Assembly: GCF_023507745.1 (NCBI RefSeq)
Contig: NZ_JALPZO010000034.1
Location: 41,460 to 105,459, forward strand
DNA length: 64,000 nucleotides
Origin: Vreelandella olivaria
GTDB lineage: Bacteria; Pseudomonadota; Gammaproteobacteria; Pseudomonadales; Halomonadaceae
Direction: 5' to 3'
Below the pieces are notes generated by a model. The model saw nothing but the letters and a program-made list of their open reading frames with translations, did not search any database and had not been told where the DNA came from. Below are positions 18,385 through 27,497 of this stretch, one piece after another. A program made the position numbers and the translations under genes. Positions within the stretch are counted from its first letter, which is position 1. Each line of letters begins with the position of its first letter.

Positions 18385-19344
18385 ATGATGACCACGTATT
18401 CTTTTGATATAAAAGCGCTTGGAAAGAAAGTCACGCTAAGTACTACCATCAGCATGGTGATGTTAACGGCCGCACAAGCCGATGACCAAACCCTAGACTT
18501 CGGTGTTCCTGCCTGGCCAGGTATTACGGTAAAAACGGCTATTGCTGAGCAGCTTCTCAACCCGCTGGGATACGCAACCAGTGCTCACGAAATTGGCCTG
18601 CAGGTGGTTTACCAAGGTATTGAGAGTGGCGATATCGATGTTTTCCTGGGTGCCTGGCTGCCGGCTCAACAGGAGATGTTCAATCCCCGTAAAGCATCGG
18701 GTGTGCTGATTGATGTCGCCAATAATGTTGATGGCGCACAAATGACCCTGGCCGTACCTGAATACCTGTATGAGAGCGGCATCCAGAGCTTTGCAGACCT
18801 GGATGAGCACCGTGACCAGTTCAATGGACAAATCCATGGCTTTGGTACGGGTTCCGCCGCCAGTGAAATTTTGCTTGATGCAATCGATAACGACACTTGG
18901 GGGCTAGGGGACTGGCGGCTGGTCGATACCAGCGAAGTGGCCATGCTTTCCGCCGCACGAGACGCGATCTCCCGCGAAGAGGCCATCGTTTGGGTCGGTT
19001 GGTCACCCCACTGGATGAACCTTGAACTACCGATGCGCTACCTGAATGACCCTAAAAATCTGTTCGGTGAAAACAACGGCGAAAGCGACGTGTTGACGCT
19101 ACTGCGCAGCGAATATGCCGATGCCAACCCCAATGTGGTGACGTTTTTTGAACAGTTCACCTTCACCGCAGAAGAGCAAAGCTGGATGATTCAAGCCTTC
19201 GGTCAAGAAGAACGCGACCTTACCGAGGTCGCCGTGCAGTGGATCAGCAACCACCCTGAGCGTATCGAAGCAATGCTGGACGACGTAACCACCACCGACG
19301 GTGATCCCGCATGGCCCGTGATAAAAGAGGACTTTAACCTGTAG
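18385..19344 (+). CDS. Betaine/choline/carnitine-type ABC substrate-binding protein (OpuAC/ChoX family)
   Basis: 319 residues, with a basic, hydrophobic signal peptide ending near AQADD. The mature protein resembles ChoX/ProX: FGVPAWPGITVKTAI, then GDIDVFLGAWLPAQ, and WVGWSPHWMN with the Trp residues that form the cation-binding cage. It sits 73 bases after the dioxygenase gene on the same strand. No ATPase or permease gene is adjacent, so it must use a transporter encoded elsewhere. Whether the ligand is gamma-butyrobetaine, carnitine, choline or betaine is not decided by sequence. Confidence 0.85.
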   Translation: MMTTYSFDIKALGKKVTLSTTISMVMLTAAQADDQTLDFGVPAWPGITVKTAIAEQLLNPLGYATSAHEIGLQVVYQGIESGDIDVFLGAWLPAQQEMFNPRKASGVLIDVANNVDGAQMTLAVPEYLYESGIQSFADLDEHRDQFNGQIHGFGTGSAASEILLDAIDNDTWGLGDWRLVDTSEVAMLSAARDAISREEAIVWVGWSPHWMNLELPMRYLNDPKNLFGENNGESDVLTLLRSEYADANPNVVTFFEQFTFTAEEQSWMIQAFGQEERDLTEVAVQWISNHPERIEAMLDDVTTTDGDPAWPVIKEDFNL

Positions 19345-19792
19345 GCGGACGTGCTCGTGGTTGTGATTGCTCTTCACAACCATTCAGTGTTGCCAACAAA
19401 CGCCGTGGCCCACCCTGGTCGCGGTGCTCCCCCAGCCATATCCCCTGCCATGTACCCAACACCAAACGACCGTCGCGTACCGCCAGGGTAATTTGCGTAC
19501 CCAACAGGCTGGCTGCCACGTGAGCGGGCATATCATCAGGCCCTTCCAGCGTATGGCGAAAATAGGGCAGTTCTGCAGGCACCAAACGACGTAAGAAAGC
19601 GTCTAGATCATGGCGCACGTCAGGGTCGGCACTCTCATTGAGGGTTAATGAAGCAGAAGTGTGCATCAGCTGTAAATGCAGCATTCCAATATGACAGTCA
19701 CTTAGGCATGGCAGTGCACGCGCCACGTCATCGGTAATCAGGTGAAAGCCGCGAGATATTTCCGGCAAATGAATTTCTTGTTGGTGCCACAT
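19334..19792 (-). CDS. YjbQ family protein (UPF0047, secondary thiamine-phosphate synthase)
   Basis: 152 residues from the ATG at 19792, which has GGAG seven bases upstream; a GTG at 19813 is less likely. The family signature HTSASLTLNE...DPDVRHD is present, with the second metal-binding His in GTWQGIWLGEHRD. E. coli YjbQ has weak thiamine-phosphate synthase activity, but the natural role is unclear. The last 11 bases overlap the stop of the convergent binding-protein gene. Confidence 0.88.
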   Translation of the reverse strand: MWHQQEIHLPEISRGFHLITDDVARALPCLSDCHIGMLHLQLMHTSASLTLNESADPDVRHDLDAFLRRLVPAELPYFRHTLEGPDDMPAHVAASLLGTQITLAVRDGRLVLGTWQGIWLGEHRDQGGPRRLLATLNGCEEQSQPRARPPTG

Positions 19793-19929
19793 AAAAACAC
19801 TCCGTTGTTTCACTTCAGAGGCGCCCTGTCATCACGCTTGTTTTCCTGCCGAGACGCTTCATTATTGTCATCAGTACACAGTTACCGCCTTCAGGTTCAC
19901 ATCCACCTGCGAGAGTTACAAGATAGCCC

Positions 19930-20718
19930 ATGATTCATCGCTTGTTTGGCAAATCACGTCCGCCTCTGCCAATCGTCGTTTGGGACGAAGCGAGGCACCG
20001 CGTGCCACTGCTATCCACCCTTAATGCCAACGAGGCCGAACATCTCGGCCAGCGCGCCTGGGAGTTTCTTCATCACAAAAGAATCACCCTGCACCCTGAA
20101 CTAAGCGGCACCACGTTTGATGCAGCAGCGCAAATGACATTGGCAGGTCAGGCATGCCTATTGACCCTGGGCTGGAACCAGGCAGAGCATAATGAAGCAT
20201 TCGTCAACGTTCATGAGATTTTCATTCTACCCGATGGGTTCACCCGAGATGTGGAGGAGATGGACGAATTCGGTATCGTACATCGCTTCCAGGACAGTCG
20301 TGCAGGTGAGACATCGTATCAAGGGCCGGTGGTACTCTCCTTCACAGACCTGATGGCCAGTGGTTCATTCAATGGTTTCAACGTGCTCATCCATGAGCTT
20401 GCCCATAAGCTGGATATGGGCAACTCCATGGATATCGACGGCTTTCCGCCTCTTCCCAAGCACATCACACCTCACACATGGCACCGCACCTTCAGCGCAG
20501 TATGGGCAGACCTCATCCAGCGTACCGAGAAGGGACTACCCACCGCAATTGATAACTATGCGGCAAGCCACCCCGGAGAGTGCTTTGCAGTGGGCTGCGA
20601 ATATTTCTTCGCCGCCCCCAGAACACTTGCCGATGCGTACCCGGCCCTCTACGACTTGCTATGTCAGTACTTCAACCAAACACCTTTAGCAAGGTGGGAC
20701 AAGGCGCGCCTCTCCTGA
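19930..20718 (+). CDS. mtfA: Zinc-dependent peptidase of the MtfA family (M90)
   Basis: 262 residues. The zinc motif HELAHKLDM (H-E-x-x-H) and the downstream ECFAVGCEYFF, which supplies the third ligand, identify MtfA. In E. coli MtfA is a cytosolic aminopeptidase that binds the glucose-repressor Mlc and so tunes sugar uptake. Stands alone here between two minus-strand genes. Confidence 0.88.
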   Translation: MIHRLFGKSRPPLPIVVWDEARHRVPLLSTLNANEAEHLGQRAWEFLHHKRITLHPELSGTTFDAAAQMTLAGQACLLTLGWNQAEHNEAFVNVHEIFILPDGFTRDVEEMDEFGIVHRFQDSRAGETSYQGPVVLSFTDLMASGSFNGFNVLIHELAHKLDMGNSMDIDGFPPLPKHITPHTWHRTFSAVWADLIQRTEKGLPTAIDNYAASHPGECFAVGCEYFFAAPRTLADAYPALYDLLCQYFNQTPLARWDKARLS

Positions 20719-20762
20719 AAACCAATCATCAGCGAGCTGATAAACATAGCGCTGCCAGGTAG

Positions 20763-21689
20763 TCACTCGGGCAGGCCAGGTATCCTGCCCACCATTTCAC
20801 GTTGCAGAAAATCAACCCAGGCGAGCAGCCGTACAGGCACGTGCGGTCGCTGTTCATACACAACATAAAAATCAGCTCTTACACCTTGCCAGTTTGGCAA
20901 CAGCGGCACCAATGCGCCCTCCACCAGATGCTCACGCACATCCCACCAGGAACGCAGGATAACGCCATGTCCATCCAGAGCCATCCGGGTGATTACCTCA
21001 CCATCATTACTGGCAAGGTGACCACTGATCTTAACGGATTCGACCTGCCCCGCCGTCACTTTGCTCTCGAATCTCCAGACAGGAAAATCACTGTCGTTTT
21101 CACGAATCACCAGGCACTCGTGACGACTCAGATCGCCAGGGGCGTCGAGAAGCGGCATGCGCGCTATATAGGCCGGAGAAGCACACAGTACCCGGCGATT
21201 GGCCATAATCCGCCTGGCCACCAGCCGCGAATCGGGTGGTTCACCTACCCGGATACCCACATCAAAGCCGTGATCCCCCAGGTTCAAGGGGAAATTGGTT
21301 AATTCAATCCAACTTTCCACCCCGGGATGCAACTCACAAAACTTCGATAACAAAGGGGCAACGTGCCGCCTCCCAAACCCAAAAGTAGCATTGATGCGCA
21401 GGCGGCCTGTTAGCTCCTCATGCTCAACCAGTGAACTTTCAAGCTCCACCAACGCTTCAAGAATAGTGCTGCCCCGTGACAGGTAGCGCTCGCCTTCTGT
21501 TGTTAACGTAAGCCGTCGCGTCGTGCGCGCCGCCAGAGAAACGCCCAGGCGGGCTTCCAGTTGCTTTAGCCGCTTGCTCACCGCGGAGAGTGACAGCCCC
21601 AGCTCCCTGGCGGTTGCTGTCAGGCTCCCCGCTCTCGCCAGTGTCTGAAAGAAAGCAAGATCATCAAGAGGCATCACTACATTATCCAC
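20763..21689 (-). CDS. LysR family regulator, probable control of tartrate dehydrogenase
   Basis: 308 residues: winged helix with FFQTLARAGSLTATARELGLSL and an effector-binding domain ending in LLAWVDFLQREM. It is transcribed away from the tartrate dehydrogenase gene across 144 bases, the standard layout for a LysR activator and its target. Confidence 0.92.
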   Translation of the reverse strand: MDNVVMPLDDLAFFQTLARAGSLTATARELGLSLSAVSKRLKQLEARLGVSLAARTTRRLTLTTEGERYLSRGSTILEALVELESSLVEHEELTGRLRINATFGFGRRHVAPLLSKFCELHPGVESWIELTNFPLNLGDHGFDVGIRVGEPPDSRLVARRIMANRRVLCASPAYIARMPLLDAPGDLSRHECLVIRENDSDFPVWRFESKVTAGQVESVKISGHLASNDGEVITRMALDGHGVILRSWWDVREHLVEGALVPLLPNWQGVRADFYVVYEQRPHVPVRLLAWVDFLQREMVGRIPGLPE

Positions 21690-21833
21690 TTCCAGGCAAT
21701 AATAGGTTGCATAGTAAACTGATTATCTTCTCTCCAATAGAGGCTACACTCCTAGCAGTCGCGTCGAGTAGACCCTATCGAATACCAACAACCCTGACGC
21801 GCCCGTTCACACTGGATAACACAAGGAGTTCAC

Positions 21834-22907
21834 ATGGCTCACCGCATAGCAGTTATCGCTGGAGACGGTATTGGTACCGAAGTCATGCCTGAAGGGTTAC
21901 GCGCACTGGAAGCTGCCCGGCAACGTTTTAACATCCCGCTGGAGTTCACCACATTCGAATTCGGTAACTGCGACTACTACCTGAAACACGGCAAAATGAT
22001 GCCGGACGACTGGTTTGAGCAGTTGAAAGCGTTTGACGCCCTTTTGTATGGCGCTGTCGGTTGGCCAGAAAAAGTACCGGATCATATTTCGCTATGGGGC
22101 TCCCTCCTCCAATTCCGCCGCCGGTTTGATCAGTACATCAACCTGCGCCCCTGCAAGCTGATGCCTGGCATCAAGAGCCCATTGGCAGGCCGCGAACCGG
22201 GTGATATCGACTTTTATGTGGTGCGTGAAAATACCGAAGGGGAGTACTCAAGCATCGGCGGTAAAATGTACGAAGGCACCGAGCGTGAGATCGTCATTCA
22301 GGAAACCGTGATGTCACGCACGGGAGTGGACCGCGTTCTAAAGTACGCCTTTGACCTAGCCCAGACCCGTCCGCGCAAAAAGCTCACCTCTGCCACCAAA
22401 TCCAATGGCATCTCGATCACCATGCCCTACTGGGATGAGCGTGTCGCCGAGATGACCAAGCAGTACCCGGATATCAACGTGGATAAATTCCATATCGATA
22501 TCCTGACCGCTAACTTTGTCCTGCACCCGGATTGGTTCGACGTCGTGGTGGGTAGCAACCTGTTTGGCGACATTCTTTCCGACCTGGGCCCTGCCTGTAC
22601 CGGTACCATTGGCATTGCACCTTCTGCCAATATCAACCCAGAAGGCAACTTCCCCAGCTTGTTTGAACCCGTGCACGGCAGCGCGCCTGATATCGCTGGC
22701 AAAGGCATTGCTAACCCCATTGGTCAAATCTGGTCTGGCGCGATGATGCTGGAGCATCTGGGCTATAAAGAAGCCGGTGATGCCATCGTAACCGCCATTG
22801 AGACAGTGCTGAGAGAAGGCGATAGCCTGGTACTTACCCGCGATGTTGGCGGGCAGGGCACCACCACCACGCTGGGTCAGGCAATTGCGGCCAAATTGGC
22901 AGGGTAA
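21834..22907 (+). CDS. Tartrate dehydrogenase / D-malate dehydrogenase (decarboxylating)
   Basis: 357 residues of the isocitrate/isopropylmalate dehydrogenase family. The stretches AGDGIGTEVMPEGLR, GAVGWPEKVPDHISLWG, LLQFRRRFDQYINLRP and VRENTEGEYSSIGG are the TtuC/DmlA forms, not LeuB. It oxidises tartrate or D-malate with NAD in the cytoplasm. AAGGAG precedes the ATG. Confidence 0.9.
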   Translation: MAHRIAVIAGDGIGTEVMPEGLRALEAARQRFNIPLEFTTFEFGNCDYYLKHGKMMPDDWFEQLKAFDALLYGAVGWPEKVPDHISLWGSLLQFRRRFDQYINLRPCKLMPGIKSPLAGREPGDIDFYVVRENTEGEYSSIGGKMYEGTEREIVIQETVMSRTGVDRVLKYAFDLAQTRPRKKLTSATKSNGISITMPYWDERVAEMTKQYPDINVDKFHIDILTANFVLHPDWFDVVVGSNLFGDILSDLGPACTGTIGIAPSANINPEGNFPSLFEPVHGSAPDIAGKGIANPIGQIWSGAMMLEHLGYKEAGDAIVTAIETVLREGDSLVLTRDVGGQGTTTTLGQAIAAKLAG

Positions 22908-22912
22908 TTACC

Positions 22913-22946
22913 AATGGCACACCCTGCATCTTAAAGGTGTGCCATT
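22913..22946 (+). terminator. Probable terminator of the tartrate dehydrogenase gene
   Basis: AATGGCACACC and its perfect complement form an 11-base stem with a 12-base loop six bases after the stop. No T run follows, so it may act with Rho or only protect the 3' end. Confidence 0.55.
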
Positions 22947-22980
22947 CACGACCATCCACGTCTTGGGCATGATCAACTAA

Positions 22981-23772
22981 TTAAAGAGAACTGGTGTGTC
23001 CGAGCCTACGCGATATCTCACTCGCTGCTGCTAAAACCTTATCCTTTAGTTTCCCATGGATATCCTTCATACAGGGGATGGACTCGTAATCAGAGACATT
23101 AATACCTGCCACCACATTTCCCTCACTATCGCGGATAGCGACAGCCACTGACGATATCCCCGATACAAACGACCCGGCGATGTATCCCCTTTCACGCTCT
23201 ACTCTGAGGCACTCTTTCAGTTCATCAAAGGTTGCCGGTTCAGTGTAGTTTTCAACTCGAAGGTCATAACCTGCATATTTTTCAGCAACCACGCTTTCTG
23301 GCAACTCAGCCAGTATTGCCCGCCCAATCGAACTTACATGTGCAGGTAACCGCGACCCAACATGTCGATTACTCGAAAGTCGCTGATGAGATGCTGCCCG
23401 GTATATGTAAAGAACATCAAAATCATCAATCAACGCCATATGCGTGCTCGCCCCGGTCGTATCACGTAAACCATCCAGGATTGGCCGCGCGACTTCGACA
23501 AGCTCCTGTGAATGAAGATAGTCAAACCCAAGCGTTAGCACACGGGGGCCCAGCGAGTAATAGTTGGAGTCTTTAAGCCGGACTAAATAGCCCTCATGCT
23601 CCAGTGTGTAAACCGTTCGGAAGACAGTCGCCCGCGACAGTTTTAGCTCCTTGGCAATATCCGTCAGCCTCATGGCAGGCCGATCCTTACCAAATAAACC
23701 CAGCAACGATAAGCCCCTCAAAAGGCCGGGAACCATATAACTACTGTTCACATCTTCTGATGTTTTATCCAT
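22981..23772 (-). CDS. IclR family transcriptional regulator
   Basis: 263 residues: N-terminal winged helix (LTDIAKELKLSRATVFRTVYTLEHEGYL) and the C-terminal IclR effector domain with HVSSIGRAILAELPE. It is divergent from the FAD oxidoreductase-TRAP-MFS cluster. A near-perfect inverted repeat lies in the shared 199-base promoter region, so it is the likely regulator of that cluster and of itself. GGGAGG precedes the ATG. Confidence 0.92.
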   Translation of the reverse strand: MDKTSEDVNSSYMVPGLLRGLSLLGLFGKDRPAMRLTDIAKELKLSRATVFRTVYTLEHEGYLVRLKDSNYYSLGPRVLTLGFDYLHSQELVEVARPILDGLRDTTGASTHMALIDDFDVLYIYRAASHQRLSSNRHVGSRLPAHVSSIGRAILAELPESVVAEKYAGYDLRVENYTEPATFDELKECLRVERERGYIAGSFVSGISSVAVAIRDSEGNVVAGINVSDYESIPCMKDIHGKLKDKVLAAASEISRRLGHTSSL

Positions 23773-23888
23773 GACACTACCCTCCCTTGGCTTTTCTTAT
23801 CTTTAACACGGTCGTTCTTCTGCACCTTTTTACCAATATTTTTAAGCGCTGTCTGGCAAAGCCTTGACAGATATTTTCTAGCCATCTA

Positions 23889-23925
23889 TGTTTTATATAC
23901 GAACCATTGTTACGCATATAAAACA
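23889..23925. promoter_or_regulatory. Candidate operator in the iclR / FAD-oxidoreductase intergenic region
   Basis: Thirteen-base arms TGTTTTATATACG (23889-23901) and CGCATATAAAACA (23913-23925) are complementary at 12 of 13 positions around an 11-base spacer. Placement between divergent genes, 47 bases before the oxidoreductase start, suggests binding by the IclR protein. The assignment is inferred. Confidence 0.55.
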
Positions 23926-23971
23926 ACAAGGCAAATGGTTTATCCTTCCAAATAACACCGGAGCTAATTAG

Positions 23972-25357
23972 ATGCAGAATAATCACAAGACAATTCAAGA
24001 GCCTGCGCGTCACCTAGCGTGCTTGTTGGAAACTGATATCGCAGTGGTTGGTGGTGGAACAACAGGCCCAATGGCAGCGTTAGCCGCAGCACGACAGGGT
24101 AAGAAAGTAGTATTGATTGAACGTTTTGGCTCTTTGGGCGGAAACATGACACTGGGCCTTAATACAAAACCGTCCGGTGTCTTATCCGGGGGCATCCCCC
24201 TTGAGATCTGGAACCTCGCCCGCTCGGTGGGTGGCGTCGGTGCCGACTACGTGGCTACTACCAAGATTAAAGACGTCAAAATCGCCTCGCCGTGTGACCC
24301 GGAAATCATGAAGATGCTGCTTACCCGGTTATTGCACGAAGCAGGCGTAAGAGTGCTGTTTGAAACCGTGGTTTCGGCACCCGTGATGGAAGGCAATGCC
24401 GTGTCAGGCGTGATTATCGAGAGCAAGGGCGGACGCCAATACATCGCCGCGAAAGTCGTCATAGATTGCTCCGCCGATGCGGATATTGCTGCATCAGCAG
24501 GGGCTCCTTATATCTTAGGCGATGGCGATGCCCATGCAGTCCAACCTGTTTCAATGTATTACACACTGGCGAATGTCGATGTCAAACGACTTGCCGATTG
24601 GGCTCGGCAGAACCCCCAGGAAGTTCCGGCACGCTCCATACCAGAAGATGATAAAGATCTCGATTACGGCCTATGGCTTACCGGATTCAATAACCTCATC
24701 AAGGCGTATCAGGAAGAAAAGGGCATTGCGTTGCAACGTGAAAATATCACGCTAAAAACCGCCAATGGCGTTCTATACGTTAATGCCACACGGGTACTGG
24801 GCGTGGATGGCCTCTCCCCGTTGGAGATGAGTGATGCCATGCTGGAAATATATCGGCAGATAGAGGCTTATACTGCATTTCTGATAGAGAAAGTTCCTGG
24901 CTTCGAGAACGCTCATATCGGTCAAATTGCACCGGTTATCGGTGTACGCGAAACCCGCCATATAACGGGTGAATACACATTAACTGGCAAGGACGTGGTC
25001 GATTGCACCACCTTTGAAGACAGTATTGGTGCTGACAATTGCGCCATGGATGTACACGAAGTAAAAGGTGCAGATGTCGATTTCCAGGGTTTAGGCCCGT
25101 ACGAAATTCCTTACCGCACGCTGGTGCCCTTACAGGTAGAACAGCTTTTAGTCGCAGGGCGCTGCATATCGGCGGACCATATAGCTCACGGCCGGACTCG
25201 TAATATGCCCGCTTGCATGGCAACTGGTCAGGCCGCTGGCGTTGCCGCAGCCGTCGCCATTGATACAGATAATTCCGTCAGAAATGTCGACGTCAAAAGA
25301 GTACAAGAGATATTACGCAGTATGGAGATGCCCTTGAAAGCAAAAGAGATCGCGTAA
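23972..25357 (+). CDS. FAD-dependent oxidoreductase (FAD_oxidored type)
   Basis: 461 residues. The dinucleotide-binding motif AVVGGGTTGPMAALAAARQG is followed by the acid-ended strand VVLIERFGSLGG. The C-terminal VAGRCISADHIAHGRTRNM and MATGQAAGVAAAVA match the second FAD-contacting region of the PF12831-type family. No signal peptide is visible, so it is cytosolic. Substrate unknown; the position ahead of a TAXI transporter suggests that it starts breakdown of the imported acid. Confidence 0.82.
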   Translation: MQNNHKTIQEPARHLACLLETDIAVVGGGTTGPMAALAAARQGKKVVLIERFGSLGGNMTLGLNTKPSGVLSGGIPLEIWNLARSVGGVGADYVATTKIKDVKIASPCDPEIMKMLLTRLLHEAGVRVLFETVVSAPVMEGNAVSGVIIESKGGRQYIAAKVVIDCSADADIAASAGAPYILGDGDAHAVQPVSMYYTLANVDVKRLADWARQNPQEVPARSIPEDDKDLDYGLWLTGFNNLIKAYQEEKGIALQRENITLKTANGVLYVNATRVLGVDGLSPLEMSDAMLEIYRQIEAYTAFLIEKVPGFENAHIGQIAPVIGVRETRHITGEYTLTGKDVVDCTTFEDSIGADNCAMDVHEVKGADVDFQGLGPYEIPYRTLVPLQVEQLLVAGRCISADHIAHGRTRNMPACMATGQAAGVAAAVAIDTDNSVRNVDVKRVQEILRSMEMPLKAKEIA

Positions 25358-25370
25358 GTACCTCCAGTCA

Positions 25371-25482
25371 GCCTCGACCGGCTGCTGGTTGAGGCGTTAC
25401 TCCAACAACAATGACAACAATACCCTGGCAGGGATTGCCGAATCTCCATTTGGGTTGCCAAAGGGCAATTGCCTGTTGCCCT
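25371..25482 (+). other. Two hairpins between oxidoreductase and TRAP permease genes
   Basis: The 154-base gap holds GCCTCGACC/GGTTGAGGC (25371-25395, 8 of 9 paired) and AGGGCAA/TTGCCCT (25462-25482). Neither is followed by a T run; they may process or stabilise the operon messenger. Confidence 0.4.
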
Positions 25483-25511
25483 CGCCACCCGGCCCATAAG
25501 AGGGAAAAACA

Positions 25512-27407
25512 ATGAAAGTGGAAGTACGAATCATCACTGCCATCATGGTCAGTGTAGCACTGTACCACTTCTATATAGCGCTCAGCGGAGTTCCAGAGCC
25601 CATGGTAGTCCGCCCTCTACACGTCAGTGCCTTAATATTCCTGGGCTTTCTTGTATTACCTTTTCGCTCCAGGTCCCCTACTGAAGACGAAGAAGCGATC
25701 CAGTCTCCGCATTGGTCCGGGTGGGTACTGGCAGTACTCGGGCTGGTATCTGCGTTTTATCTAATCCATGACTATGAGCGTATCGTATTCCGGATGGTAT
25801 ACCTGGATCCGCTGGAGCCGTTGGATTGGATGATCGGACTACTAACTCTATTCCTCGTCATGGAGCTGGCACGCCGAGTCGTCGGCTTAATTCTGCCGGT
25901 ACTCATTCTTTGCTTTGCCACATTTACGCTGTTTGGAAACTACCTGCCGGGCCTTCTTCGCCACCAGGGCACCAACGCTGAAAAACTTCTGGATCATGTA
26001 TTTCTGACAACGACAGGGCTATACGGCTCACTCGCCTCGCTATCGTTATCCATCGTCTTCATGTTCATTGCTTTTGGTGCCTTTCTTCAGGCAGCCGGGG
26101 GGGATCGCTTATTATCCCATCTGATCATTGCTCTAACGCGTGGACGTAAAGGTGGCCCCGCCAAGGCCGCAGTCGTCGCCAGTGTGTTATTTGGCGCATT
26201 AACTGGCAGTGGTGCCGCCAATGTTTATGCGACTGGCGCCGTGACTATCCCGTTAATGAAGCGTGCCGGGTATCGTCGTGAGTTTGCCGCAGCAACCGAG
26301 GCTTGTGCCTCGCAGCTGGGTCAACTACTCCCGCCCGTAATGGGCGCAGCAGCATTTATCGTTGCCGAATTTAGTCGGGTTAGTTATGCCTATGTCGCCT
26401 TGGCGGCTCTTGTACCCTCGTTCTTTTACGTGATGGCCTTGTATCTTGCTGTACATATTGAATCCAGCAAGGCAGGTATCGGGATATATGAACCTGAGGG
26501 CGGCAACGTTGATATCCGTTCGGTGCTACGAACTTATGGGCACTTAGCAATACCGCTTGTCATTCTAATCATCCTGCTCATGTTGCGATACACCCCTTAC
26601 TTTGCGGCCACCGTTGCCACTCTATCCATCATTCCTGTCAGTTGGCTACGCAGGGAAACCCGGATGGGGTTCATGGCATTAACAACAGCGATTACGTCAA
26701 CGATGCAGCGTGTCGTTAGTATCGGGGTGGTACTCGTCTGCGCAGGCATTGGTATTGCCATTCTGGAAATGACAGGTGTGCCCTACCAAATCACTGGCTT
26801 TTTGATCAACATGAGCGGCGGCCACCTGCTCCCGGCCCTGTTAATCGTGGGCGGCATGACCATCGTGCTGGGCTTCGGCATGCCCGTCACTGGTGCCTTC
26901 CTGATTGCATCACTCTTCGGGGCATCTGCACTCATGCAGTTTGGTCTGGAACCATTCGTGGCTTATATGATTATCTTTTTGTTTGCACTGACGGCCAACA
27001 TCACACCGCCTGTTTGCGTTGCCACCTTCGCAGCAGCCTCAATTGCCAACTGCAACTTTATGCGCGCAGGGTTTACCGGGCTTCGACTGGGGATGCCCGC
27101 CTACATAATTCCCATCATCATCGCGTATAACCCAACACTGTTAAATATTACCGAGCATGGCATTTGGTTCGGCCTACAAGTGGTGCTGAGTACAGCAATC
27201 GCCGTGATAGGGCTGGTTATCCTAATGTCCAACTGGATGCTACATCGTCTCAACCATGTCCAACGGGCATTGTTACTGGCATCTTTACTAGCCATTATTC
27301 TGCCATCCCTGCTAACAGATGCTCTGGCTGCTCTGGCCGTTGGCATCGTAATGCTATGGCAGTGGCTCGACTCAAAAAGAGCGCGCGTCGAATCACAGCA
27401 CACGTAA
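25512..27407 (+). CDS. TRAP transporter fused permease (DctQ-DctM, TAXI type)
   Basis: 631 residues. The first four or so helices form the small DctQ-like part, followed by the large DctM part with about twelve helices, including LFGALTGSGAANVYATGAVTIP and LGFGMPVTGAFLIASLFG, which are typical of the fused 4TM/12TM permeases paired with TAXI binding proteins. Uptake is driven by a sodium or proton gradient. AGAGGG precedes the ATG. Confidence 0.9.
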   Translation: MKVEVRIITAIMVSVALYHFYIALSGVPEPMVVRPLHVSALIFLGFLVLPFRSRSPTEDEEAIQSPHWSGWVLAVLGLVSAFYLIHDYERIVFRMVYLDPLEPLDWMIGLLTLFLVMELARRVVGLILPVLILCFATFTLFGNYLPGLLRHQGTNAEKLLDHVFLTTTGLYGSLASLSLSIVFMFIAFGAFLQAAGGDRLLSHLIIALTRGRKGGPAKAAVVASVLFGALTGSGAANVYATGAVTIPLMKRAGYRREFAAATEACASQLGQLLPPVMGAAAFIVAEFSRVSYAYVALAALVPSFFYVMALYLAVHIESSKAGIGIYEPEGGNVDIRSVLRTYGHLAIPLVILIILLMLRYTPYFAATVATLSIIPVSWLRRETRMGFMALTTAITSTMQRVVSIGVVLVCAGIGIAILEMTGVPYQITGFLINMSGGHLLPALLIVGGMTIVLGFGMPVTGAFLIASLFGASALMQFGLEPFVAYMIIFLFALTANITPPVCVATFAAASIANCNFMRAGFTGLRLGMPAYIIPIIIAYNPTLLNITEHGIWFGLQVVLSTAIAVIGLVILMSNWMLHRLNHVQRALLLASLLAIILPSLLTDALAALAVGIVMLWQWLDSKRARVESQHT

Positions 27408-27497
27408 TACCAGCAAGCAGTTTGTAATGACCAAGTTTAGGACTGAGCTCAAACCGTGTTGCCAACAACAATAGAAAACATCAGGAAGGAGCACAAA

